Shown here in pieces: positions 1 to 12,120 of a DNA stretch of 64,000 nt; the stretch's first letter is position 1; each line of letters opens with the position of its first letter. The position numbers and the translations under genes were made by a program. The DNA comes from Trema orientale (lineage: Eukaryota; Streptophyta; Magnoliopsida; Rosales; Cannabaceae), in NCBI GenBank assembly GCA_002914845.1, contig JXTC01000077.1, forward strand, positions 843,638-907,637, given 5' to 3'. A model generated the notes under the pieces. The model was given only the letters and a program-made list of their open reading frames with translations. It had not been told where the DNA came from and did no database searches.

Positions 1-2966
1 AATGCAAAAGTTGTGCTGGAGAGCCCGGCGGATAGCTGTAGGGGAACAATGTCTCATTTAACTTCCTTAATTGTATCATTACGTACCAAATATAACATTA
101 ATCACAATTTAAGCTATTTTGACAATTATACATCTGGAAATTCCCATGCTTCCATGCGAGAAGAAGATAGAGTACAATCAAGCACTCTTTGGATCAGTGT
201 TCCAAATACGAGTTCCCCATTCCTTACAGATGATGAGATAATGGCTCTTTGCAGTAGTGCAGTTGGAAATACAGGATCTATAGTAAGGTTAATGAGAACA
301 AATTTGCAGAGCGGGTGTGGTTGGTACGTTGAATGCAGCAATGTAGATGCTGCAGTCACTGTTCTGAAGAATCTGCGTGATTGTCCTGGAATTTTTTTTC
401 AGATAGAATTCAGGTTTGATTTAGACATTGTCTAGATTGAAAGTGTTTTATTTAGCCTTTATTTGCTTCGTATAGGTTTTGTGATGCAAGTTAATATCCA
501 TGTGCATATGCTACACTACAAATCTCAGTTGCTCAATAAATTTCAGATTTCTCAGTTTTTTCATCTCAAGTTCATGAGGAACTTAAGAATAATATAAAAC
601 ATGTAATGGTACTTAGAAGTTAGGTTTACATTGTATTGTCCTCGTATTTATTTATTTATTTTTTAACTTGAAATCACTTAAGGCTGTTATGATTTTCCTT
701 GGATTTACACACCTTGTTGTTTTAGCAGCCAACAGAGAATGCACCTTCCAACATCTTTCTCAGTAAGGCCTGAGGGCCACTCTATGGAGCTTGTATCCCC
801 CGGAGTAAAATCTGAGAATCATGGGACAGTAGCACAAGGTGGACATGCATTTCTGTCTAACAGAGCTATTTCTGGCTGTAGTGAGATGCCTGAAGTTGGT
901 ACCAGAAAAGTTGATGGTAGTGACATAAACATGGTAATGGATGCTTCACAAGGAGGTGAGGCTTAATTTTATAGAAACAGAAATATATAATACTTGTCAT
1001 TCTGTCTCCACAGTCCCCAACCTTGTTTCTTCCTCTGATAATGCCTTTTATTAAAAAATAATTGATAATAATTTCCTCTAATAAAGCTACCTGATACATT
1101 TATAATACATATATAAGAAAGTATTGAATGTTGAATGATTTTATTCTAGGTAATCATCTTGTTTCTGGTGCCATGGAGCAGAAATGGATGTACACAAAAC
1201 CTGAAATGGAGCCGCATCCTGCACCTGGGGGCATTCCATCTGTTCATGTAGCAACACAAGGACCTCCCATCCCACCTCCACCTCAAGTTCAGTCATCTCC
1301 ATTCATGCGACCTGCTTACCATCCTTCAAATAGTTCTTGGGATTCACGGGGTTTGCATCACAATTTTCCCGTGAATCCTATCTCACCAGTCGTGGTGCCT
1401 AATAGTAGTCATGTTAATTCTGTCACAGCTCCTTTTCTACCAGCTTCTGTGACTCCACTGGCCCAGTTGCAGGGAACTCCAGTGCAGCACTTTGACCAAA
1501 TGTTTTCGTTGCCCTTTGTACCACCACCACCTTTATTGTCCATGCCACCGCCTCCACCAGAAATGCCACCTCCTTTGCCTCCATCTCCACCACCTCCACC
1601 ACCCACTTCTCCTCCTCCACCTCCACCTTTTGCAGAATCATCCCAAGTAGAAATTTCTGGACAATGTCCACATTACCAGTGGCAGGGAACATTATGTAAA
1701 AGTGGGGTTCATTATTGCACAATTTATGCACTCAGAGTCGATTCGGAGGTTTGCAAATATTCCAATGCCAAGGCTGAACCTACAGAGTAAGGGCATTTAT
1801 GTTTTACATTTCCTGGCTTTCCTTCCATCTGGTCCAATTTTTCACATTATTATTTTTAGATATGGTCTAGATTCCATTTACAAGTTTGTGGGTAATTTGG
1901 TGCAGATGGCCAGCAAAATTAGATATGACAAAACGCACAGATTTTCGACATGTGAAGTCTACATTTACTAGTAGCCCACCCCATAAAGTGAGTAACTGAA
2001 TCTTCTAATGCTGAAGTTTAAAGCCCCCCCTCCTCTTCTCTCTCACTCTCTCTCTCTCCCCCTCCTCTTTCTTCTTCTTCTTCTTCTTTCTCTCTCTCTA
2101 TCCAGTTTGAATATGATTTTGATTCATGTTTTGGCATGTCGTGCAGAGGGAAGTTTGTACCCTGGTCCCATCTTCTCCTAGCGACCACAAAGGCGTAAGT
2201 TATTCTACTCATTTGATTCTTAAGTTTTTTAGCGAGTTATTCTTTTTTTCACTGAAACCACTTCTCTTTTCCTGGATCTTACCCAATATTCTGGGTTCTG
2301 GTGACTATATCTATCTACAAATGAAGTAATCGTAGTCATCAACTTATTGCCAAAACAAAGTGATAAAAACTTTTAAAACTTCAAAGGTTTTATATGTGTC
2401 TCAAATTTTGGTAATTATTTTTGTCTGGACTTTGTTTCTAGAGGTTTGTTAGATAAAGAAGCAATGAAAATGCATTGTTCTGGTCATATCAGAATTAACT
2501 GGGCCTCATCAGTTTTTTAGCCTCTTCATTTGCCTTCATTAGTTAACTGTTATGTAATGACTTTCAGAGCGGGAAAAAAAGTTAAATGTAATAACTACTA
2601 GCATTGCATGACATCATTTTAATGAGGTGTTTTTTGAGCTTCACTGTGTACTTTGTCAATTGGCTGTAAAACATACTTGTGTTACATGTAGGTGGACCTG
2701 ATGTTTTGTCTGTAGGATACTAGGCTTTTGGGTACATAGGTCTTACGACATTGTTTCTGCAGTTTCAGGACTTCATATCATACTTGAAGCAGAGAGACTG
2801 TGCGGGAGTGATTAAGATTCCGGCTTCAAAATCGATTTGGGCAAGGCTTCTCTTCATTCTTCCATACTCGCATGATGTGTGCTCCATGCTCTCTATTGCA
2901 CCTAGTACACCAGATTGTCTTGTTGCTTTGGTTTTGCCCAAAGAAACGAATTTTGAGTGGGTCTGA
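1..2966 (+). CDS. RRM/SPOC-domain protein, 3' part (5' end outside window)
   Basis: Probable nuclear RNA-binding regulator of the Spen/FPA type. FPA-like proteins act in RNA 3'-end processing and transcription control; that role is inferred here from the family. Exons read 1-413 (partial), 729-955, 1150-1786, 1906-1987, 2147-2194 and 2763-2966, all with GT-AG borders and an open frame of 536 visible residues. Visible residues about 61-138 look like an RRM (STLWISVPN, then GCGWYVEC). A glutamine- and proline-rich linker follows, with a dense polyproline tract coded at about 1520-1627. The C-terminal SPOC domain starts near residue 377 ([10 protein letters not shown]) and includes [15 protein letters not shown] and [12 protein letters not shown]. 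It ends in PKETNFEWV, an ending I associate with the At1g27750 type. The neighbouring genes support that orthology. The N-terminus lies upstream of the window. Confidence 0.85.
2027..2102. repeat. CT/CTT-rich microsatellite in intron
   Basis: A pyrimidine-only run of CT and CTT units lies in the intron between the fourth and fifth visible exons of the SPOC gene. A similar CT run lies at about 3203-3245 in the 3' flank. Confidence 0.85.
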
Positions 2967-4160
2967 TACTTGGTATGCGTAGTAGTGTTACCACTCGCTG
3001 GAGTGTTTGGGCCTAGAAATTGATGGTTGTACTCTAGCGAATGACAATTTTGACATACGTTAGTATAGGCAGGTTTTGTAGAGGTATAATATGTTGCATG
3101 CAGAATTTTGTTGTATACAAAAAATGCGCGAACAGAATATTTATCTGTTGTGGCTTTTAGATGGTAAGAACTCGGGGATCACTGGCTCACCAATTCCGCA
3201 TTTCCTCTCTCCATCCCTCTCCCTCTCTCTCTCCCTCTCCCACCCATTTTCAACTTACTGTAAAGGTAAAAGATCTTGTGTTCGTTTTATTTATATATGA
3301 CCCAAAAGGGCTACCGTTCATAAATGACAACAAAATAAAATAGTTTGGTGCTGTAAACGACGTGTCGTTGACGATATACCAATCAAAGTTTTACACAAAA
3401 CTACAATTATTGACTTGATAATGTTCTTTTCCCTTTTTTGGGGGGTGATTGATTTGATAAAGTTTCAGAACTCAGAGGATAACTTGGCAAGATCTATACG
3501 ACGAAGGAAATGTATAGAACGACATGGACGTCAAACGGCAAAATATTATGCAAAAAAGTACGTCGCTTTTGAAAACCGAACGACAGACGTAAATAACTTG
3601 TCGTTCATCTATGTTTAATGGTTTCCAAGTAAAAATAAGTAAATAAATAAATAACTGATCCATGAGAATAAAATATAAATAACTGCAAAAAAAAAAAAAA
3701 TTGAAATATCTTTTCTACAATTTTAATCATGCCTTTTATTTGTGTAAAATTATATTTTTATATTTTAAAATTTTGTAAATTTATACTCTCTGTTTTTTAT
3801 GTACAAAAGGACAGTTATTTTTAATAGATTTTTTGTGTTAGTTAGCAGAAATAATGAAAATAATTTGTTGGTTAATTTATATTGAGAATGTATAAATTTA
3901 TAAATATTTAAAATATGGAATATAATATCGCACACATATTAAAAGACGAGAGATTAAATCATGGTATTGTTTTTGCATAAAACCCATCAAAGAGAGAGCC
4001 AATTAGAAAGTTAAACGCAGGACAGGACAGGAGTAGGGATTTATAATAGAAAGACTCAAAGAGCACGCAAGTGACCCTCACACCGGATTAGAGAAGTCTC
4101 TGATTCCAGTGCTGAGGCCATAAGAGGAGGCGCCAATATTCAGAAATAAAGAGACGAGCT
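2967..4160. other. 3' flank of SPOC gene and 5' flank of CUE gene
   Basis: No coding signal. The first 300 bases are probably 3' UTR and include the CT run. At 3350-3615 several CGAC/GTCG-type short inverted motifs cluster (for example ACGACGTGTCGT and ACTTGTCGTTC). These resemble subterminal repeats of CACTA-type elements, but no ends are recognisable. About 3650-3960 is plain AT-rich DNA. From about 3990 the composition changes towards the leader of the next gene. Confidence 0.5.
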
Positions 4161-7100
4161 ATGTCATATCGCTCCACTCGAGCTCGGCAAGCTGGTGGGA
4201 GCAAGGATTTCGGCAGCAAGGCTCAGAAGATCTTCGTGCCCAAAAGTCAAGATCAAATTCAGAACCAGAATCCCAATCCCAATCCCATATCCAAAGACCC
4301 AAACCCAGCTACTCCTACGCTATCTAATTCTCTCAGGCAATCGCTTTCGCAGCAGCAATCCCATGATGATGATGATGATCATGCCGCAGCTGCTTCGGCC
4401 ACTAAGAACAACGGAGGCCGGGCACGCGGCGGTGGCAATTTCGTTAATTACTTGCCCCAAGACGAGGCTGTGGCGGCCGGGCTTGGCGCTGACGAGGGTG
4501 GATTGGATCCACTCGAGTCTCAGAGAGTTGTGGATCTTTTGAACAGAGAGCTTTCTCGGCTGCTTAAGTTGAACCCTAGAGAGTTCTGGAGGGAAGGTAA
4601 CCTTCAAATATTTGAACTTTTGGCTATACTGTGAAAAAGGGTATTCATATTATCACCATTACTTATTTGTTAGCAGTTTGTAATTGAGGATTTTTTTTTT
4701 TTAATTTTATTTATTGGTATTAATTGGTGAAAATGAGTGAATGCTAGATTAGAGGGTGATTTCATTATGACCCGTTCCGGTTCTCGTTGTTCTCAGTGGC
4801 TACCGATACTTCTCTTCATGAATTCCTTGATAGCTTCTTACAATTTAGGAGCAGATGGTATGATTTCCCACATCATGGGGCCAAGGGAATGGTGGCTGGT
4901 GTTATTGTGGGAGAATTAGAGCTTAGCCGCCGTGCTTTTATGGTATTGTATCGAATGTAAGTTTCTTTTATCCTCTCATGAGGGACAAATTTTTTTTTGT
5001 TTGTTATTGAGATAACCTGTTTTTCAGACATTCTTCTGTTTCCGTATTTTATGATCGCGGGAGTTCTTTCTGTTGCAGATCTTCCAACAGGGACCCTGGT
5101 GCTCGTGCTGCAGACAGCCTCAGTGCAAAAGACCATGGTGGTGGGTTCTTTGCTCTCTACAATTTGTTTTCATAGAGTCTTTTACTTCAACAAAGCAGCG
5201 TATGTCTTGTGCGTAATTATAGTATAATTGAATAATGTTATAGACCAGAACACTCGGGGGTGAACACCCATCTGAACACTTGGGGTCGATAATTCAAGGG
5301 GAAAAAATGGGAATTTAATGCATCAANACTTCGATTCTTACTGGTCCTACATGATATCCAAACCATAATCTATGCACATTGCACAGTTCCTTTCACATTC
5401 TTATGAAACATATAAAAGGGTCTTTTTTTTTTTTTTAATAACTTGAGTTCAAAGGATATTATTTCCTTTTCCACTAGTTTCAGTGGGATACTTGTCGTAC
5501 TTCTGTCAGTCTTTTCATTTGTTTTTGTCCCTCTTTTAGATACACATTTGTTCACTAACTTTGTTTGTAGTTCTTTTGCAGGAAAAGAAGTTGCTTGACT
5601 TGCCTATGTTGTTAGATATATGTGCTGTGTATGGTCATGAAAATGAAGATTTGACCACGGTTTTGGTAAGTAAACATCATAGATGGTGGCATGCTTATGG
5701 CTTGGTAGTTTTGAGATCTGTTTTGTTCCTTGCCCCTCAAATGAAAATGACCTGCCGATACCAAAGGAGAGTAAAATTCTGAGACATGCAAGAAGCTCTT
5801 GAGTGAATGATATATGTATTTGGAAGACATATGGGACTATGATTTGCATGTGCACATACGTGCACGTTTGACTGTTCAATAGTTTACATGTACTCACGTC
5901 TGAGGTAGCGGAACAAATTTCTTTTATGCTTTGAACAATTAATCGGGCCCTCTCTCTAACTCATATCCTTGCTCTTTTAAGGTCAGGAATGCTTTAAGTG
6001 CCCAGCCTAGAATCCATGACAGTTTGACTTCAGTAATTTCACAATTCCTGAGCATTGTTCACACAATGCATCAACGTTGCAGCTTATCCCTTGAGGTATT
6101 ATTCAAGTTGACTATGTTCACAATGACATTGAAAGCCTTTTATCAAATATTTATGCTACATGTTAGTCTTATTCTCTGACTGTTTCTCTTGCTATCTTGT
6201 TTAGATAGCTAATCCTCATTTGATATGGTTGTTTGGTATTATAGCTTCCAAATTCATGGTTTCTGGTAATGATGTTGAAAACATAAAACAGTATTAAAAA
6301 GTCCCTTAAAAATGAATTAGATGACAAAGTGGCATGTCAATGAAAAAGCATCAACTGATCGAACAAAAGAACCTCTCCGGCCAATATATTGCTTATAGAT
6401 CCTATAGTATTGTCACACATATAAAATTTTGCCATTTGAATTTTAGGGAATATTACCTACTGTGTGAATCATTGGTCTTAGTGAGTCATGTTTATGGCTT
6501 TGTATGCACATATTTCGTAGTACCGTCTCTGTTTCAGTGAGAAGATTAAATGGGCATTGTAGGCTTTCTTGGAAGTTTGTGTCAAACAATGCCAGTAGTT
6601 TTTCTTTTGTGAGAAGATATTGTGAAGTTGCATTTACGTGGTCTTTATAACTTTTCAATTGATTGAAGAGTTTTTCCCTGACATGAAACACAGGTCCTTT
6701 TCTCTTCTGGAAGGCGTGGAGACCATGGATCTAGTCGTCTTCATATTGATATGCTGGAGGTGAGTTTTCTGTTACCGGGTGAAGGGACAGCCTATTCTGT
6801 TTTAGAGTTGCAGTTTAGTAATTTTCTTAAGAAAAGATGCTAATGCTTCTATGCCGGTTTAATTTTAGTTTTTTCTTCTCGTTTCTATTTTTTTTTTTTT
6901 TTTTTAAAAAAAAGGTGATGGACTTCATAAACGATGCAGTAGTATCCATGGATGCTTTTGTAAGTGCATACAAACCAGCAGCTGTGTTCTTTTCGTTCCC
7001 TGTTGACATAAGGTATGCAATTAAGTAAAGAAGTTTTTTTGATTCATTATCCAGTTGAGCTATAATACCAATAGCAACTTCTAGGGTCACAGGTTGAGGG

Positions 7101-9664
7101 TGGGTAGTGTATTCAGGGGGACAGAGAGAAAGGGGACTGGATGTTTAAATGAGATGGACAATTTCTGATGGAATTCATTGTCAGGGGTTTTTTATTTTAA
7201 TTTTTGTCTTATTGGCAGTAATGGGTTTGACAATCTAGTCTAAAACTTTAGTAATGTTAACATCATCAGCTAATGTTAGTTTTGTTATTTAGCAAAACTT
7301 CAGAGTTCTCTCCCCAAAAGGATCTAGGCTCTCTCTTTTACTTTCTCTATATTGGTTTTTGAGCTATTTGTTTTCTAAGTTTCAGTTCTGAGGATTAATG
7401 TTTTGCAGTTTTGTTGTTCTTTTTTCTTAGTTCCAGATGGTTTTGTTTCATCTGACACCAAGCTCTCTTTCTTTCTTTTTTTTTTTTTTTTTTTTTTTTT
7501 TCCCGGTTGCAGAGATGGGAATGGGGAACTACTCTGCACTCTTGCAAAGTTGCATGATTCATTTCTTCCTTCTCTGCAGCGGGGTTTCCAGGTCCTTTTA
7601 ACATCAGGAGAAGATACAATGAAGTCAAATATTGGTGTAGGTTTAAATTTGTTAGCGACAAGAATAATCAAGTTTGGTTGGAAATTATTGGACTTCTGCT
7701 ATCTAAGTGATGAGGTGTTCAAAGATAATCTCCCTATTCCAACCGTGACAAAAATGTTCCCGGCCAATATAGAAGATCCTGTTATAAGGGCTGATATTTT
7801 GGTTCAAACTTTCAGAGAAATCAGTACTGTTTCAGCTTCTTCTGTAGAGAACCAGAGTCGAGAAACATTTCTGCAACATATTGAAAAGAACTTTGATGTA
7901 ATGAGCAAACTGGAGAATATACGAAAAACTGGTATGTGCTATTATAGTAGGTTTGTTTCTTTCTTCTCTTTCTTCTTCTTCTTCTTTATTTTTTTATTTT
8001 TCTATTTTTTATTTTTTATTTTTTTTTATTCTCTTTTTATTCAGCTTCATTGTTTAGCCTACAACAAAATTGCTCATGAAATGTTTTAGTATATTAGCCA
8101 GTAACTAACTCGAGGAGGCATATCCTGTTGTGGGAAGCAGGCAAGGAAGCGTTTCTGTTGTTTTCATATTAAGCATGAACAAGTTGTTAGGTGTCACATA
8201 CATGAATCCCAAAACTAATTATCGTAGGCCTCAACTATAACCATTTAGTCTTTATGAAGCATTTATGTTTATAAATTGTGTTGTGCAGGATGGATATTTA
8301 TGGATGATGAGCAGCTTGAGTATATGTCGGGGATATTTGTGTGCTCAAAGAAGGCCACAGCTAAGGAGCTCGCCATTATGCAAAGCCCTGTGAGTGTGAC
8401 AAGCAACAAAGTACAGATAGATGAGGATGCTGCAATTACAGAATCTAAAATAAGTCAAATAAGAGATCTATTCCCTGATTATGGGAAAGGATTTCTGGCC
8501 GCCTGTCTTGAAGCTTACAATCAGAATCCGGAAGAGGTGATTCAGAGGATTCTCGAGGGGACTCTTCACGAAGATCTGCAAACCCTGGATACTACTTTAG
8601 AGACAATGCCTATAGCCAAGATGGCTAAAACCGTTAGCAAGAACGATAAAGGGAAAGGGAAACTAGTTGAGTCTGCACCAGTATCCTCCACCAATTTAAT
8701 GGCTGCAGGAAGGGTGCAACAAATTGAAGGAAGAGGAAAACTAGTTGAATGTGCTCCAGTATCCTCCTCCAATTTTATGGCTGGAGGAAGGGTGCAACAA
8801 AGTGAAGGTTCTTCCGTTTCATCCTCATCATATCTTGGGAGATTTGTTAGGAAGTCTAAAGGTGATGTGCCTGATTCTAATACCCTTGATGATAAGGATG
8901 AGAAGGATTCAGCAAGAACTGCTGCTCTTTTATCACAATATGAGTATGAAGATGAGTATGACGACTCTTTTGATGATCTTGGTCTGAGTGTAGCAGAGTC
9001 AGGGTTGGAGGAAAATGAGATTTTGGGTGACAAAATTAGCTCAAATGTGGGAAAATCTTGGGAGAAAGAGAGTGAAAGCTCTTCCCAGAATATTTCTAGT
9101 TCAAAATGGGGCTCAAGAAAGAAACCCCAGTACTATGTTAAGGATGGTAAGAATTACAGTTACAAAGTTGAAGGTTCAATCGCAGTTGCTAATGCTGGTG
9201 AAGCATCATTAATTACTCAGGCTCAGAAAGAACTGATCTATGGCCTTGGCCGTGGTGGCAACCTTCCGCTTGGTGCTGTTAAGAAGCTGATGGAGGGCTC
9301 TGAGGATCAAGATACACAGCCTGACGTTACTGAGATAGAAGTAACACGAATTGGGAATTCCAGGGGAAGGGGAAGGAGGGGTGGTGGCCGACACAAGGGT
9401 TCAAACGAGGAGCAAGATAAGCAATTTGGTGTTTCAGAGGGTGAAGGCAGAGAGAATATGGCAAATTCCAGGGGCAGGGGAAGGAGGGGAGGGGGCCAAC
9501 AGAGGGATTCAAACGAGGAGCAAGATAACCAGTTTGGTGTTTCGGAGGGTGAAGGCAGAGAGAATAATGGGAATTCCAGGGGAAGGGGAAGGAGAGGGGG
9601 AAGGAACCATTACAGAAAGGACCGAGCAGTTGCGAAGCACTTTTCTGGACTAAGTGGTTATTAG
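4161..9664 (+). CDS. CUE-domain protein, ASCC2 homologue
   Basis: Plant homologue of activating signal cointegrator 1 complex subunit 2. Human ASCC2 binds K63-linked ubiquitin through its CUE domain and works with the ASCC3 helicase in alkylation repair and in splitting stalled ribosomes; a similar role in plants is inferred. Nine exons: 4161-4596, 4797-4956, 5079-5137, 5571-5665, 5982-6095, 6694-6759, 6915-7012, 7513-7931 and 8289-9664. They join in frame to 940 residues. The N-terminus (MSYRSTRARQAG) is followed by a low-complexity NPNPNP stretch. The conserved ASCC2 core runs to about residue 520 and includes SRWYDFPHHGAKGM and HENEDL. The CUE domain is at about 536-578 (SKISQIRDLFPDYG to EEVIQRILEG). 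The tail is acidic, then RGG-rich. One undetermined base (N, 5327) lies in an intron. The family matches At1g27752. Confidence 0.9.
8654..8809 (+). repeat. In-frame duplication of a 26-residue unit
   Basis: Two adjacent units begin GKLVESAPVSS and GKLVECAPVSS and end GRVQQIEG and GRVQQSEG. They lie in the linker after the CUE domain of the ASCC2 homologue. The repeat is visible at both DNA and protein level, so it is fairly recent. Confidence 0.85.
9354..9627 (+). repeat. Three-unit RGG-box tandem repeat
   Basis: A 108-bp (36-residue) unit starts at about 9354, 9462 and 9570, the last being partial. Each unit opens with NSRGRGRRGG, and the first two continue with SNEEQD and QFGVSEGEGREN. RGG boxes bind RNA and are methylated by arginine methyltransferases (family knowledge). 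Length variation between alleles would be expected. Confidence 0.9.
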
Positions 9665-12120
9665 GTATTGGGATTCTATAATCGTTTCACATTGCCTTCG
9701 CTTCTTTCATGACCAGTTTATAGTTACAGGAGTTACAATGTGCTTTTGAATTTTGCCACAGTCAGTAATTAATACCTTTGGTTCATCACTGTACATCGGG
9801 CTAGAGTTTTCATTTAATGAAAGTTTGCGTTCGGAAGTTCTGATATCATACAATTCGCCTGAATAATCGCCAAACGGTCCTAAAAAGATCAACGTGGTCG
9901 CGGTTCATCTAAGAAATAGAGGTCTAGTTGAGTAGAGGTTTTGAACTTGTGGTTTTTTTTTCTCTAGATAAATCTGCCTTGTTATTTTTCTATTGGAAAG
10001 TATAATATATATATAATACGTACATATATTGTGAAAGAGAAGGAGGGGGGAAAAATAGAGAATAGATTTTTCATATTATGCGTATTTTCGAACCTTGATG
10101 ACACCTCACTTCTGAAATGTTCTCTATTAAGTCGCCATCCCCCCGGTGCTGAAAAAATTTCGTTCTGGTTGACGGAGATTTAAAAATATAAAAATAATTA
10201 GAATAATAACTCTTGAATTATACTCTTGTATCACTTTAGTTCTTGAATTTTGAACCTATATAGTAAATTAACCTGAACTATATAATTATCGCAATAATGA
10301 TCTTTTTATCGCAAATGGTTAAATTTTTAGCAGAAATTAGTAATTTACAAGACAGTTTAGCAAATTATGGCCGAAAACAAGACTTTAAATTTTCAACTTA
10401 CGATAGTTTTATAACTACGCTAAGATCATTTCTAATGCAAAATGCTAAAAAATAGTGTCAGTGTCATATTTGAAATAACTTGCTAAATTTAGAATACATT
10501 TTTTTTAAGTTTTGCTCCGATTGATGCATGCTAAAAAACATGCTATTTTGTATTTGAACGTTATTTTTATTTATAATTCCTTTTTTTTTTTTACTATTAA
10601 TTTCTATTATCATACCATCCAATCTTTACTCACTTACCTATCAATACAATCACTCATATTCATATTCTATTTAAATGAACAAACTAGTTAATAAAATCAC
10701 TAAAAAAATAAGTAGCTTCTTGAGTGTGATCTTAGAAGGGGAATTTTAATGAAACCTCATCCAATGTAGAAGTGATGAACTCTAATTTATAGATTTTATT
10801 GAGAGTAGTATTGTGAATAAAATTTAATGAAAAAAAGGAAAAAAAAAAGTGTACATGTATTACATTGGCCAAATTGTAAAATTTATACATATTTTAATTA
10901 AATACAATCGCAACATTCTATTCACACATGCTAAAATTAAATTGGCCACATTGTAAATAATGATAATATTATAAAATTTAATAAATGATATAATGACAAT
11001 ATTATAAATTTTGGCATTTAGCATGTGTTATCCTTGTATTATATTTAACACAATAAACATAAGGTGCTAAAAAATATGTTATATTTGACAAACCATTAGA
11101 GATATTTTTCTTTTGGTGAAATGCTAAAATTTAGCATTAGCATAGATAATAGAATTTGCCCATCGGTTGGAGATGCTTTAAGAACGAGACTTTAAAGTCT
11201 CTCAAAATCGAATAATACCCAATCATTAGCTTTATACATCGACTAATTCTAATTAAAAAACTAAGTAATCCGCTATAGTTAAAATTTTAGGAGACATAGG
11301 CATACAGACCATATGGTTAACCCAATAAAAAATGAAGAAATATTGCAATTCTTATCGCAATACTTAATCATGTTCATTGCTGGGTTACGTAGTACTTTTG
11401 GTACTTTAGAAACCGAGTTTTAGTCTCAAGAAATGAGTAAATTAACTTAAAAGTTACATATATATATATATTGAGGAGAAAAAAGAGACTCAGTTGCCGG
11501 CCCACGCTCCGCACTCAGTTTGCGCACCTCACTCAATTTTCACCGCAGTAATAAATAATTTGACTTAAAAGTCATATATATATTGAGAAGAAAAAGTAGA
11601 ATCCGTTTTTGGCCTCTCGCTCCCCACTAATTTTTCACCGTGATAACCATTTGAATCCGATAATCTCTGGGAACCAATGATAACAGTCCTATCCCGTTCC
11701 TGAAGTGACTTATAAAGTTCACTCATTAGTAGCTACTCCTCCTAGGAGTACCAAATCCAATCTCACACCTATTCGAACCCCTGACCTGACTTAGAAATTA
11801 TTACGCGATAGTGCTCTAACATGTTATTCAATGTTGCTAAAAATGGATGGAGGTTTATTTGATTCACGAATTCGGTAGAAAGCAAACTATAGAAATTACA
11901 TCGTTTCAGTTGCAACATTATCAAATCCCATGCATGTCTTCGGCATCTAAACCCAACAACAACTGAGGCAATGCCTACTTATGAGTTCCTATTTGAATTT
12001 GATTAAATGAAACTCGTATGTGTTTCCACAACAGAGACCCAAATGTGGTCTAAAGTCCTGTTCAGTGTTCAGCTTTCTTCCATAAAAAAAAAAAAGGAAA
12101 ATTAAAAAAAAAAATGAACA
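9665..12120. other. Convergent intergenic region
   Basis: This lies between the 3' ends of two convergent genes, so 3' UTRs probably occupy both edges. No host coding exon seen. A diffuse inverted structure spans about 10420-11180. Its left end has ATGCTAAAA motifs. Its right end carries AGCATAGATAATAG, then GCCCATCGGTTGGAGATGCT, whose reverse complement resembles the AGCATCTCCAAC terminus common in plant MITEs. The ends are too diverged to fix borders. Two related stretches, around 11440-11530 and 11560-11640, share an ACTTAAAAGT then TATATATTGAG core. Confidence 0.4.

Noticed and set aside
1409-1731. Minus-strand glycine-rich frames opposite the SPOC gene
   Set aside because: They are the antisense of the polyproline-coding exon and have no independent support.
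9209-9512. Minus-strand frames across the RGG repeat
   Set aside because: Antisense shadows of the repeated last exon of the ASCC2 homologue.
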